Numbered from the stretch's first letter, positions 34,169-43,063 are shown. The stretch: DNA of 64,000 bases from Actinokineospora xionganensis (GCF_014323725.1 NZ_JABVED010000006.1:124001-188000), one strand, 5' to 3'. The notes: generated by a model not told the origin, from the sequence alone. Translations and numbers: made by a program.

Positions 34169-34201
34169 CGGCCCCTCGACCCGTCATGGGTCGGGGGGCC
34201 G
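34169..34201 (+). terminator. Terminator after cspA
   Basis: CGGCCCCTCGACCC (34169-34182) pairs with GGGTCGGGGGGCCG (34188-34201), a 14-bp stem with one mismatch and a five-base loop. It starts 19 bases after the stop. Confidence 0.85.
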
Positions 34202-34249
34202 TTCGTGTATGGCCGACGGTGTACCGTCGAGGATGCGAGAGGTGAGAAA

Positions 34250-34750
34250 ATGACTGCGTTCGCTCCCACCAACAAGGTGTCCACTCCGACGCTGCCAGAG
34301 GGCTGGCCGATCGGCTCCTACGACACCTACGACGAGGCCCAGCGCGCCGTCGACCACTTGGCGCGCAAAGACTTCCCGGTCGAGACGCTGACCATTGTCG
34401 GCATCGACCCGATGCTCGTCGAGCGGGTGGACGGCAAGCTGACGTGGGCCCGCGTCCTCGGCGCGGGCGCGGCGTCCGGCGCGTGGCTGGGCCTCATGGT
34501 CGGCCTGCTGCTCAGCCTGGTCACCGAGGGTGGCGCCCTCGCGCCGATCCTCATCGGCCTGGTCACCGGCCTCGCCTTCGGGATGGTTTCGGCCGCACTC
34601 AAGTACCGGCCGGCGAAGGGCAAGCGCGACTTCGTCTCGCACAGCCAGCTCGTCGCCCGCCGCTACGACGTGCTCAGCCTGCCCAAGACCGCCGAACAGG
34701 GCCGCGACATCCTCGCGCAGCTCGCGCTGGCGCGGCCGCCGCGGGGCTGA
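34250..34750 (+). CDS. General-stress membrane protein (GSP17M-like)
   Basis: 166 residues. An N-terminal soluble part (GSYDTYDEAQRAVDHLARKDFPVETLTIVG) resembles the ferredoxin-like domain of general-stress protein 17M. Next come a Gly-rich double membrane segment (about 75-118) and a short C-terminal tail. Such proteins are SigB-type stress-regulon members of unknown activity. AGAGGTGAG precedes the ATG. It converges on the IS630-derived gene. Confidence 0.85.
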   Translation: MTAFAPTNKVSTPTLPEGWPIGSYDTYDEAQRAVDHLARKDFPVETLTIVGIDPMLVERVDGKLTWARVLGAGAASGAWLGLMVGLLLSLVTEGGALAPILIGLVTGLAFGMVSAALKYRPAKGKRDFVSHSQLVARRYDVLSLPKTAEQGRDILAQLALARPPRG

Positions 34751-34754
34751 CCGG

Positions 34755-35576
34755 TCACCGGTCTTCCGTGAGGTCGACGAAACGGACGGCCGCGGCCCCG
34801 AGGTCCCAGCTCTGGGCCTGGTCGTAGCCGCGGGCGGGCAGCCAGGTCACCACCACGTTGGCCCGCCGCCGCAGGTGCGCGGCGAGCCGTTCGAGGAACG
34901 CGCGCACCTGCCCGGCGTCATACGGGTCCTCGCACGCCAGGAACGACATCGCGCCGCGGTTGGACACCGCCTGCAGCATGCTCAGGTCGAACCAGCCGCC
35001 ACCCGACGCCTCCGTCGTCCATTTCGGACTGCCGTGTCCCACCCAGATCACCTCGGCGCCGGGCAGCCAGGTCTGGCGCTCGCCGCCGCAGTACCGAGTC
35101 GCCCGGCTGACCGCCACCGCGTTGCGCCCGCGCAGCGTGCGCAGCAGGTCCTGCGGCGCGGGGAAACCCCACCGCACGAGGTAGCTGCCGACCGTCGTCG
35201 CGCCGAGCACCACCATGAACTCGCGGTTGATCAGCTCGGTCACCGCCTGGCGGGTCCACACCCGGTACCGCAGGCCGATCGCGTCCGGGGTGTGGCGCAT
35301 GATCGCCCGCGCGACCCACAGCTGCTGGGCCGGGCCCAGCGCGAGTTGCTCGCCGGGCCTGCGGCCGCGCCTGCCGGGGACGAACGCGCTGTCCCCGCGG
35401 TCCCGGTATTCGCGCACCCACAGCCCGACGGTCTGCCTGGACACCCCGAACAGCCGTGCGGCGTCCACCTGGGCCATCCCCGCTTCGACCGCCGCGACCA
35501 CCCGTCTGCGCAGGTCCGCGAGCACGTTGGCGGGCAACGCCCGGGGATCTCCGGTCACCAGTGGCACCGAACCCAT
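34755..35576 (-). CDS. IS630-family transposase relative with lost catalytic residues
   Basis: 273 residues, intact frame, AAGGAAGGCGGAGG upstream. The N-terminal half is a typical IS630 double helix-turn-helix (AARLFGVSRQTVGLWVREYR, YRVWTRQAVTELI). The C-terminal half aligns with the DDE domain (AEVIWVGHGSPKW, LQAVSNRGAMSFL, NVVVTWLPARGYDQA). However, the first catalytic DE of the usual WGDE is VG here, and the second Asp of the usual VDGHPVH is gone. The frame is otherwise uninterrupted and no flanking inverted repeats are obvious. It is probably a domesticated DNA-binding protein rather than a mobile element. Confidence 0.8.
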   Translation of the reverse strand: MGSVPLVTGDPRALPANVLADLRRRVVAAVEAGMAQVDAARLFGVSRQTVGLWVREYRDRGDSAFVPGRRGRRPGEQLALGPAQQLWVARAIMRHTPDAIGLRYRVWTRQAVTELINREFMVVLGATTVGSYLVRWGFPAPQDLLRTLRGRNAVAVSRATRYCGGERQTWLPGAEVIWVGHGSPKWTTEASGGGWFDLSMLQAVSNRGAMSFLACEDPYDAGQVRAFLERLAAHLRRRANVVVTWLPARGYDQAQSWDLGAAAVRFVDLTEDR

Positions 35577-35668
35577 CCGCCTCCGCCTTCCTTTGAGGAT
35601 GACCTGTCAACGACGGCACGGGCAGGGGGTCTCGTACTGTCGGTGGCAAGTCACGTGGTGTTTACCGA

Positions 35669-37432
35669 TCACCTGGCGGTGACCGGAACCCGAACCGTGG
35701 TCTGGTCAATCGGGGACGTGCGCACCACGACAGCGAGTTCCCACTCCCCCGGCATCGGCAGGCCGACGTCGAGCGCGGCGTAGTGCGCGGGCCCCGCGGG
35801 GACCAGCTTGACCGCGATCGGCCCGATTCCCGCCTCGGCCAGCCGCAGTTCGACGCGTACCTCCGGCACTGTCTTGGGTTTGCCGACGGCGTCGAGCACC
35901 GCGAGGTGCAGTTCGTTCTTGCCGACCTTCGACGGGGTCAGCACCATCGCCACCTGCCCTTTGCCGTGGAACCCGCCCGCGTCGAACGGCACCGCGACCG
36001 ACAGCGGACCCGCGGCCGCCTTGGGTGGGTTGGTCAGCCGCTCCTGCTCAGCCCGCGCGGGCTCGGCGGCGGCCAGAGTCGCGGTGACACCGAGCAGTGC
36101 CACCGCGAGCGCCATCTCGGCGAGGACCACTTTGCGGAACCGGCCCACCTCGACGGTCTCCGGTCCGCGCTTGGCCCGTCGCTTCTCGGTCACCGTGGTG
36201 ACCTCGAACCCGTAATGCCGGTGCACCCAGCGACGGGCGACCGCGCCGGAACCCAGCAGCAGGCCGACGAGAGCGAGCTTCCCCAGCAGCCACCAGCCAT
36301 AGGTGGTGCCGAACAGCGCTGCGAACGTGCCGACCTGCCGCCAGCCCTGGTACAGCCCGGTCACCGCGACCACGAGAACGCAGATCCCCGCGGTCGTGGA
36401 GAACCTCGGGACGGCGGTCCGCATCGCCGTGATGTCACCGGAGCGCAGCAGCACCGCGATCGCGGGCAGCCCGCCGAGCCAGACGCCGATGGCCGCGAGA
36501 TGGACCAGTCCTATGGGCACGGTGAGCGGCGCGAGGGTGTCCGCGGCGCCGTGTGCCACGAGACTCCAGGTCGCGGCGAGGACTCCCGCACCCGCGAACA
36601 CCAGGATCCCGCGGCGCATCCGCTGTCGGGTGGGCAGGTCGTCCGCTGTCTCGTCGCGGCGCAGGAAACGCACCAGGAGCGCCGAAGCGACACCCAGCAG
36701 CACGATCCGGGTGACCAGCCCGAGGCCGATCCGGCTGTCCACGGTCGCGCCGAGGACAGCCGGATCGACAATCCCCCCGAGGGACCCGCCGCTCGCGTAC
36801 GGCCCGTAGAGCCCCAGGGCCGCCACAGAGGCGGCGGTCGCCGTTCCCGCGCCGACCACCGCCAGGCGTCGGACCCCGCGTCGCGCCCGCGCTCCCGGCC
36901 AGCACACCGCGATGACGAACGCGGTGCCGACCAGCAGCGCGAAACCGGCGGTGGACAGCCACCGGGCAACGCCGTAGAACACCGCCGCCACACCGTTCCC
37001 AGCCGCCGTCGCCTCAGCCGACGCGGGCGCGGTGGCCTCGCGGACGCTGAAGGTGAAGGCGCCCTGGATCGGGTGTGTGTCGGCCGAGACGACCCGCCAC
37101 GACACGGTGTACGTGCCGTTGGCGAGCGTCTCCGGTATCCCCACGGACACCGTGTCCTGCTTACCCTCGGGGTGCGTCGCCGCCCCGAGTCCCGCGATCT
37201 CGTTGCCGCGGGGGCTGATCAGCCGGATCGTGGCCAGGCCGACATCGACCGACTCGGTGAACCGCAGCGACACCTCCTTGGGCGAGTCGCCCAGCAGCTG
37301 CCACCCGCCGGGCGTGGACGAGACAAGCACGGCGTGCGCCGACGCGGGCGCCGGGTTGACGAGCATGGCGAACAGGGCGGTCAGGAACGCGGCGAACACC
37401 AGCCGCACACGGGATGGCGACAGCACGGGCAT
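35669..37432 (-). CDS. CopC-CopD fusion with C-terminal YtkA-like domain
   Basis: 587 residues from ATG 37432. Signal peptide 1-32 ends at ASA|H, so the mature protein begins with HAVLVSSTP, the N-terminal Cu(II)-binding His of CopC. The CopC domain runs to about residue 130 with ADTHPIQGAFTF. About eight membrane spans of CopD follow (WLSTAGFALLVG to WWLLGKLALVGLLLG). The last 110 residues are an extracytoplasmic YtkA-like beta domain. Together they bind and move copper across the membrane. The gene follows the YcnI gene by 17 bases on the same strand, forming a copper operon. Confidence 0.9.
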   Translation of the reverse strand: MPVLSPSRVRLVFAAFLTALFAMLVNPAPASAHAVLVSSTPGGWQLLGDSPKEVSLRFTESVDVGLATIRLISPRGNEIAGLGAATHPEGKQDTVSVGIPETLANGTYTVSWRVVSADTHPIQGAFTFSVREATAPASAEATAAGNGVAAVFYGVARWLSTAGFALLVGTAFVIAVCWPGARARRGVRRLAVVGAGTATAASVAALGLYGPYASGGSLGGIVDPAVLGATVDSRIGLGLVTRIVLLGVASALLVRFLRRDETADDLPTRQRMRRGILVFAGAGVLAATWSLVAHGAADTLAPLTVPIGLVHLAAIGVWLGGLPAIAVLLRSGDITAMRTAVPRFSTTAGICVLVVAVTGLYQGWRQVGTFAALFGTTYGWWLLGKLALVGLLLGSGAVARRWVHRHYGFEVTTVTEKRRAKRGPETVEVGRFRKVVLAEMALAVALLGVTATLAAAEPARAEQERLTNPPKAAAGPLSVAVPFDAGGFHGKGQVAMVLTPSKVGKNELHLAVLDAVGKPKTVPEVRVELRLAEAGIGPIAVKLVPAGPAHYAALDVGLPMPGEWELAVVVRTSPIDQTTVRVPVTAR

Positions 37433-37449
37433 CACGACTCCAGGAATGG

Positions 37450-38181
37450 TCAGACCTGCGCCTTCTCCTTGGCGGGAACGCGGGCGGCCGGGATCTGCGA
37501 CCTCGGCGGGGCCGTCCGGCGTCGGACGACGGGCAGCACCGCCACACACGCGGCGAGCGCGCCGAAGGCGGTCACCGCGCCGACCAGGCCGAGCACCCGG
37601 GCGAGCACGTCGGTGCCCGAGTCGGCAGGCGCGGCGGGGGCGGCGGCCAGCGACAGCACCGGGGCCGGGTACTCCGGCTCCGGGGCGCCGCCGGTCGGCG
37701 TCTCGATCCACCGCACGACCTCACCGTCGGAGTAGGTCTGCAAAGCCTTGAACACCAACCGGTCCGCGTCGGCGGGCAGCGGGCCGAAGGACACCGGGAA
37801 CTCAGCGAACTCGCCGGGCTTGATCTGCCCGCCCTCCCAGGTGATGGACTCGACGCCCTCGGTCAGCTTGGCGCCGCCGTGGTGGCTGACCGGGACATCG
37901 AGTTTGCGGGTCTTCACCGTCGCGGTCCAGCCCGCGGGTGGCGCGACCGACGCCCGGCCGAACGGGTGGTCGGCCGGAAAGGTCACCTCCAGCCGGACCG
38001 TCGACGTGGTCTCCTTCTCGTTGGGGACACGAAAAGTGGCCTTGGTGTACTTACCCGCCACCGCGCCGTCCGCGGAGACGGACACGTGGGCGAACGCGGT
38101 GTGCGCGCCGAGGAGCATCGCGGCGCCCGCGACGATCGCCACGGCGAGAACGCGGATCGCCGACGATATGGAACGTGACAT
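37450..38181 (-). CDS. YcnI-like copper-binding membrane-anchored protein (DUF1775)
   Basis: 243 residues. The signal peptide ends AFA|H, leaving an N-terminal His (HVSVSADGA) as in YcnI proteins that bind Cu(II) through a histidine brace. The DUF1775 domain runs to about residue 170 (VPNEKETTSTVRLEVTFP, PLPADADRLVFKALQTYSDGEVVRW). A C-terminal membrane span (about 190-215) and basic tail anchor it. It sits with CopC-CopD downstream and a multicopper oxidase upstream. Confidence 0.92.
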   Translation of the reverse strand: MSRSISSAIRVLAVAIVAGAAMLLGAHTAFAHVSVSADGAVAGKYTKATFRVPNEKETTSTVRLEVTFPADHPFGRASVAPPAGWTATVKTRKLDVPVSHHGGAKLTEGVESITWEGGQIKPGEFAEFPVSFGPLPADADRLVFKALQTYSDGEVVRWIETPTGGAPEPEYPAPVLSLAAAPAAPADSGTDVLARVLGLVGAVTAFGALAACVAVLPVVRRRTAPPRSQIPAARVPAKEKAQV

Positions 38182-38211
38182 GGGACTCCCTTTCCTACGC
38201 GGGCGAACGGG

Positions 38212-39384
38212 TCAGCTCTGTGGGTGGGCGTGGGCGGGAGCCGGACCGCCCAGGGGCTCCACCGGCGCGGGAACGCCTGGCACAAGCGGCAATGCGGGCA
38301 GCGCGGGCAGCGGGAGTGCGGGCAGCGGAAGCCTTGGCACGGGCAGGTTCGGCGCCGCCGTCGGCAGCTTGCCGAGTTCGGGGAGGGCCACAGCGGCGGG
38401 GTCCACGTGCAGGATCGAGACCAGGCCGCTCATGCCTTCGTGGGTCTCGGAGTGGGAGAAGATGTGGCAGTGCAGCATCCACTTCCCCGGCTTGGTGGGC
38501 ACGAAGACGATGTCGAAGGTCTGCCCGACGCCGAGCAGGAGGGTGTCCATCCGCTGCGGGAACGGCAGCCGCTTCCCGTCCTGGGCCACGAGTTCGAAGA
38601 AGCCGCCGTGCAGGTGCATCGGGTGGATCATCTCCGGGCCGGTGCCGATGAGCCGGAACCGCACCCGCTCCCCGACCCGGGCGCGCAGCGGGGCCGTCGC
38701 CGGGAAACTCTTGCCGTTGATGACAAACCCGAGCGCGCCGTCGCCGGTCATGATCCGGTAGTCGCGGTCGGCGGGGATGTCGCCGAGGCGCGGCACGACC
38801 TCCAGTGAGCCGTACACGCCCTTGCTTTCCTGCTCTCCGTGGTGATGCGAGTGGTACCAGTGGCTCCCGGTGCTGATCGCGGTCCACTCGTAGGTGTAGG
38901 TCGTCCCCGGCTCGATCGGCGGCTGCGTGAGCATCGGCACGCCGTCCTGGTCGTTGGGCAGGTCCATCCCGTGCCAGTGCAGCGCGGTCTCCTCGGGCAT
39001 GTCGTTCTTGACCACGAAGCGCACCCGGTCACCCTCGTTGACCCGGATCACCGGGCCCGGGATCAGACCGTTGATGGCATAGCCCGCTTTGACCACGCCC
39101 GGCTTGGTCTCCCACTGCTTGGGTGCGATGTTCAGGGCGAACACCTTGACCCCGTCGACGATGCGCCACTCGGCGAGACGGGTGCCGTCACCGAGGTCCT
39201 CGCCGCCACCGGACTGCGCCTGCGCCGCCGCGGCGACCGGGGACACGTCGACGGGAAGCGACTCCTTGGCTGTGGGCGCGGAGGAACTCGAGATCAGCGT
39301 GCCTAGAAGGGCGATCACCGAGACCAGAGCGAATGTGAGAGCGGGCTTGCTGGCGAACCCGCGCGGCGATTGCGGAGAACTCAT
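38212..39384 (-). CDS. Secreted small multicopper oxidase
   Basis: 390 residues. A signal or anchor segment (about 14-33) is followed by two cupredoxin domains. All four copper motifs are there: HWHGMD, HSHHHGEQ, HPMHLHG and HCHIFSHSETHEGM, the last with the T1 Cys and its flanking ligands. The size fits two-domain laccase-like enzymes, which work as trimers and oxidise Cu(I), Mn or phenols. The C-terminal 50 residues are a repeated Leu-Pro tract (LPVPRLPLPALPLPALPALP) ending in His-rich sequence. The copper neighbours suggest cuprous oxidase activity. Confidence 0.92.
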   Translation of the reverse strand: MSSPQSPRGFASKPALTFALVSVIALLGTLISSSSAPTAKESLPVDVSPVAAAAQAQSGGGEDLGDGTRLAEWRIVDGVKVFALNIAPKQWETKPGVVKAGYAINGLIPGPVIRVNEGDRVRFVVKNDMPEETALHWHGMDLPNDQDGVPMLTQPPIEPGTTYTYEWTAISTGSHWYHSHHHGEQESKGVYGSLEVVPRLGDIPADRDYRIMTGDGALGFVINGKSFPATAPLRARVGERVRFRLIGTGPEMIHPMHLHGGFFELVAQDGKRLPFPQRMDTLLLGVGQTFDIVFVPTKPGKWMLHCHIFSHSETHEGMSGLVSILHVDPAAVALPELGKLPTAAPNLPVPRLPLPALPLPALPALPLVPGVPAPVEPLGGPAPAHAHPQS

Positions 39385-39408
39385 GGCTTTCCTCTTCCGT
39401 CGGCCGGT

Positions 39409-39444
39409 GGGTCGGGGAGCCGTCCGGCGACGACTCCCCGACCC
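39409..39444 (-). terminator. Hairpin between the 1017-aa gene and the multicopper oxidase
   Basis: GGGTCGGGGAG (39409-39419) and CTCCCCGACCC (39434-39444) form a perfect 11-bp stem with a 14-base loop. On the minus strand it starts 13 bases after the cupredoxin/propeller gene stop and lies before the oxidase gene. It may end transcription or only attenuate it. Confidence 0.75.
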
Positions 39445-39456
39445 GCTATCCGGCGG

Positions 39457-42400
39457 TTATGAACAATCGGTCGCGTAGGTGACCGGGTGCCGCTGGCGGC
39501 AGGTCAACTGGTCGTTGACCGGGTTGCTGGGCGCGTTCTGGACCCAGCCCTCGTAGGCCAGCGGAATGGGCAGCACGCCCTGTCCGCCGAAACCGGCCCA
39601 CTTGGTGATGGTTCCGTCGTTGACGGTGCCCTTGTTGCCGTCGAGCACCATCTTTCCGACCACGGCGGCGTCTTCGGGGTTGCCATCGCCGTTGGGGTCG
39701 GTGTCCACAACGGACAGGGTGTTGGCGAACTTGCTGGAGACGTAGGCGTAGTAGCCGCCGCCCTTCTTCGCCCCGAAGTTGATGCCGTGACATCCGGCGT
39801 CACACGGCAGCCACTTGACGATCTCGTCGGTCTTGGGGTCGATCACGGTGATGTTGGACGTCAACGTGTTCGCCACCAGGAGAGCCGAGTTGTCCGGTGC
39901 CACCGGCAGCTGGATCGGCAGACCACCGAACGGTCCGGTGCCACCCGCCACCGGGTCGTAGCTGCCCCACAGGTTGATGCTCTTGTGCTTGGCCTTCGCA
40001 CTGCCGTCGACACAAGCGTCTTCGTAGTTGGAGATACAGGAGACGGTCGCGCCGAGGAAGTCGGCCATGTACGTCTTCTTGCCGTCCGGCGTCATGCCCG
40101 TGGCGATCGGCATCTCGCCGGTCTTCTCGTGCCTGATGTTGCCGGTCGGGATGTCGACCAGGGTCGCGTTGTAGGTGTTGACGTTCGGCGTCGCCATGAT
40201 CTTGGCGTCACCGGTCATCCAGTGGGCGTGCGGGTGGGCGATCTTGCCGCCCGGCGCCTGCACCGGAAGACGTCGATCGATCCGGGTGCCGCCCGGCGCG
40301 ATCTCCAGGACGGAGCCACCACCGTTGATGGCCACGTGGAGCTGGTCGGTGTCGGTCCGGCTCATCACGTGCGACGGGTCGGGGCCGACTTCGAGCTGGC
40401 GGATGAACTTGCCGGTCTTGAGATCGTAGGTGTTCATCTCGTCGCCGAACCACTCATTGCCGTAGAGGACAGTCTCGTTCTTGTCCGTCCACATGTTGTG
40501 GATGTTGTTCTGGTTGATCTCCGGCGCGGAGATCTTCTGCTCGACGTTCCAGGTCGCGGTGTCGACCTTGGTGATCGAGCCGGTCTTGGACTTCTCCGCG
40601 TACTCCTCCATCTGAGTCGCGATCCAGACGTCACCGACTCCCGGCGTGGACGGCTTCTTGCCCAGGGCGGGCAGCTTCTTCGGGAAGCCGAACTTGCTCT
40701 TGAGGTACGAGTCGAGGCTGGGCACCAGTTCCGGCCTGCCCTTGTCGTCGTACATCAGGATCGGGGCGGGCGGGAACTGCGGGTTCCAGGTCCGCTCCTC
40801 GGTGTCGCTGAAGGTCTGCCAGTTGTCCTTCACCGTGATGACGAAGAACTTCTGCACCAGCTGGGCGATGATGTCGGCGTTCGACGGGACGCTCAGACCG
40901 CGAGCGTTGACGCCGAGCTTCTTGCCGAAGTCCAGACCCAGGGTCAGCGGGTCGTCGACCACGATCGCACCCAGCATGTACGGGTGGATCTTGCAGGTGA
41001 ACGCGTACAGGCCGGGCTCGGTGAGCTGGTAGCTCGTCGCGCCGACGAAGGCGCCCGGCACGTCCGCCGGGAAGCCCTTGGCGCCCTCGGGCCAGATGAG
41101 GCTCGTGGGGGTGTGCGCCGACTCGGCGTCCGGGCTCTCGATGTTGAAGTTCACCGTGACCGGCAGCTGGACGTCGTTCTCGGCGAAGGTCCGGAGGTCT
41201 TCGAGCAGGTCCTCCAGCTCGGGGCCGACCGGGAGGCTGTCCAGCGAGATCGGGGCGTCGGCCGGGAGGGCCTTCACCTGGCTGGTCAGCTGGTCGAGCA
41301 GCGAGTTCGCCTTACTGATCCGCTGGTCGCCCGTGGGGAGCAGCTGGAAGATCGCCTGCCGCATGGCGTCGAGGTTGAACAGCGAGTTCGGGTCGACCCC
41401 GAGGTCGCCGAGCAGCGGCAGGCCGCCCTTGCCGAGCACGCTGTTGACCTGGGTGATGTTGTCCAGGTTCAGCGTCTTGGCCGCGTCGAGACCGGCCAGG
41501 AGGCCGCCGCCGAGCAGCGGGACGGTGGTGCCGTCCAGCAGCGGGAGGCTGCCGCCGCCGAGCAGCGGGATGTCACCTGTGCCTGGGAGACCGCCGCCGA
41601 GACCCGGGAGCAGGCCACCGACGTCGGGGAGGGCTCCGCCGCCGCCACCGGGGAGACCCGGCAGACCCGGCAGACCACCGCCGCCACCGGGCAGGCCCGG
41701 AAGGCCCGCGCCGAGGTCGGGCAGACCCGGGAGCGCGCCGCCACCGGCACCGGGCAGCAGGCCGCCCACGTCCGGCAGACCGCCGCCACCGAGCAGCGGG
41801 ATGCCCGACGGGTTCACCGACGGGACCCCGTTGAGCACGGAGCCGAGGTTGACGCGCGGCAGGACCGCCACGGCCAGCGACTGGCCGATCGACGGGCCCA
41901 GGTTGAGGTTGGTGTCGAACCAGGAGCCGTTGGCGTCGGTCAGGTCGAACGACACCGGCAGCGGACCGACCCCGACCGGGGCGCCACCAGGGGCGCTGGT
42001 CGCGGTGCCACCGCCGCCACCGGGCGGCGGGGTGGCCGTCGGGGGCTGAGTGGCCGTCGGTGACGGCGTGGACGTCGAGCTGGTCGGGGGCGCCGTGGTC
42101 GTGGTGGGTGAGGGGCCACCACTCTCGACGACTACCCGTCCCACCATGTCGGGGTGGAACTTGCACCGGTAGTCGACGGTGCCCGGGCCGGTGAAGGTGA
42201 ACGAGTAGGACGCTCCCGGACCGAGGTCCGGCGAGTTGAGCGGTCCGCCCGTCACGCTGTGGATCACCGAGTCCGAGTTGGACCAGGTGACGGTGTCCCC
42301 GACGGCGACGGTGATCGACGCCGGGTTGTACTGCAGGTTCTGCAGTGTCACCGAGTAGGTCGCCGCCAGGGCAGGGGACGGGACCGCGGCGCCCAGCAGA

Positions 42401-42510
42401 CCGAGCGCGAGGACTGACGACGCGGCGATGAACCGTGTCGTCCGAGAGCGGCGTGGAGCGCCTCTCCCGGACGGGAACATACGCGGCGAATAATGACGCG
42501 ACGAGCGCAT
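39457..42510 (-). CDS. Secreted cupredoxin / beta-propeller chimera with Gly-Leu-Pro repeat
   Basis: 1017 residues. The signal peptide ends near residue 49 (SPALA|A). Residues 50-130 are a plastocyanin-like cupredoxin with VIHSVTGG and DYRCKFHPDMVG (His, Cys, His, Met copper ligands). A Thr/Pro linker and then a long repeat of LLPG/GLPGLPGGGGG units follow (about 205-325). A second cupredoxin-like piece has YAFTCKIHPYMLG near 505. From about 600 to the end is a YVTN/YncE-like seven-blade propeller (THN-like ITVIDPKTDEIVKWLPCD). No homologue of this whole architecture comes to mind. It is a probable extracellular copper or electron-transfer protein. AAGGGAA precedes the ATG. Confidence 0.85.
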   Translation of the reverse strand: MRSSRHYSPRMFPSGRGAPRRSRTTRFIAASSVLALGLLGAAVPSPALAATYSVTLQNLQYNPASITVAVGDTVTWSNSDSVIHSVTGGPLNSPDLGPGASYSFTFTGPGTVDYRCKFHPDMVGRVVVESGGPSPTTTTAPPTSSTSTPSPTATQPPTATPPPGGGGGTATSAPGGAPVGVGPLPVSFDLTDANGSWFDTNLNLGPSIGQSLAVAVLPRVNLGSVLNGVPSVNPSGIPLLGGGGLPDVGGLLPGAGGGALPGLPDLGAGLPGLPGGGGGLPGLPGLPGGGGGALPDVGGLLPGLGGGLPGTGDIPLLGGGSLPLLDGTTVPLLGGGLLAGLDAAKTLNLDNITQVNSVLGKGGLPLLGDLGVDPNSLFNLDAMRQAIFQLLPTGDQRISKANSLLDQLTSQVKALPADAPISLDSLPVGPELEDLLEDLRTFAENDVQLPVTVNFNIESPDAESAHTPTSLIWPEGAKGFPADVPGAFVGATSYQLTEPGLYAFTCKIHPYMLGAIVVDDPLTLGLDFGKKLGVNARGLSVPSNADIIAQLVQKFFVITVKDNWQTFSDTEERTWNPQFPPAPILMYDDKGRPELVPSLDSYLKSKFGFPKKLPALGKKPSTPGVGDVWIATQMEEYAEKSKTGSITKVDTATWNVEQKISAPEINQNNIHNMWTDKNETVLYGNEWFGDEMNTYDLKTGKFIRQLEVGPDPSHVMSRTDTDQLHVAINGGGSVLEIAPGGTRIDRRLPVQAPGGKIAHPHAHWMTGDAKIMATPNVNTYNATLVDIPTGNIRHEKTGEMPIATGMTPDGKKTYMADFLGATVSCISNYEDACVDGSAKAKHKSINLWGSYDPVAGGTGPFGGLPIQLPVAPDNSALLVANTLTSNITVIDPKTDEIVKWLPCDAGCHGINFGAKKGGGYYAYVSSKFANTLSVVDTDPNGDGNPEDAAVVGKMVLDGNKGTVNDGTITKWAGFGGQGVLPIPLAYEGWVQNAPSNPVNDQLTCRQRHPVTYATDCS
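41560..41800 (-). repeat. Gly-Leu-Pro codon repeat inside the chimera
   Basis: Repeated GLPGLPGGGGG-type units, with LLPG, DVGGLLPG and GLP variants, encode about 80 residues of low-complexity sequence. The DNA is correspondingly repetitive in CCGGGCAGACC/CCGCCGCC units and is likely to vary in length between strains. Such a segment would be a flexible or elastin-like spacer between the domains. Confidence 0.8.
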
Positions 42511-42528
42511 GCCATTCCCTTCTTATCG

Positions 42529-42577
42529 GGTTCGGGCAGCGCGATCCCGCGCAGGGTGGGATCGCGCTACCCGAACC
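42529..42577 (-). promoter_or_regulatory. Near-perfect 20-bp stem in the leader of the cupredoxin chimera
   Basis: GGTTCGGGCAGCGCGATCCC (42529-42548) pairs with 42558-42577 over 20 bp with a single G-T-type mismatch and a nine-base loop. It lies 18 bases upstream of the ATG, immediately before the AAGGGAA ribosome-binding site. A stem this long beside the site could control translation or mRNA stability, or be an operator in DNA form. Confidence 0.75.
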
Positions 42578-43063
42578 GGGGAGGTGGTGCGAATTGCTGC
42601 CTCTGCCGATCGACAAAGACCCGACGAGAACTCACCAGGGCACGGGGGTGCCTATTGGCGGGTCCTTGCCGTGCGAATCCTGGCGGCGAAGTGATCGGAC
42701 ATCGGGGCGGGCGTCTGCCAATGCGAGCTCCCAGGGGTGGACGGTACCGCCTTCTCAGGAATCCCGGAGAAGTGGGACCAAGTACCGCAATGAAGGATGT
42801 CCGGTTAATCTCTGGTTTGTTAACACGAGACGATCTTCCGATCACTCGGCCTCCACCAGGCGGGTGAGCGCAAGAATTTTCGGCCCACTTTCCACCTGAT
42901 CGAACAGTTGTCGTCCCGACCCCACCTAGGGTCAAAACAAAGCGAGTCGGCACCATCCAGGCAGGTCAAGGGCGCTTTGATAAGTGACTCATCGGTAGCA
43001 GATGACGGGTATTTGCTCGTGCGGTTATCTACCGGGCAATGCGGTTTTCCGCCATCGGTTTCA
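42578..43063. other. Long non-coding intergenic region
   Basis: About 490 bases between the leader hairpin and the direct repeats. No open frame here has a ribosome-binding site, plausible codon use or a recognisable product. A 154-codon plus-strand frame (42435-42899) starts inside the neighbouring gene and looks spurious. The base composition is less GC-rich than the genes, and it probably holds promoters for the divergent genes. I see no named RNA in it. Confidence 0.6.

Noticed and set aside
34755-35576. Active insertion sequence
   Set aside because: Catalytic acids are missing and no flanking inverted repeats or target duplication were seen.
41560-41800. Tandem DNA repeat as a mobile or CRISPR-like element
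   Set aside because: It is in frame throughout and codes for a Gly-Leu-Pro spacer in a secreted protein.
39487-42063. 858-codon plus-strand frame opposite the cupredoxin chimera
   Set aside because: Mirror of the repetitive coding sequence; no start signal or domain.
42435-42899. Possible 154-aa gene in the intergenic region before the direct repeats
   Set aside because: It starts inside the neighbouring gene's signal peptide, has no ribosome-binding site and shows no recognisable pattern.
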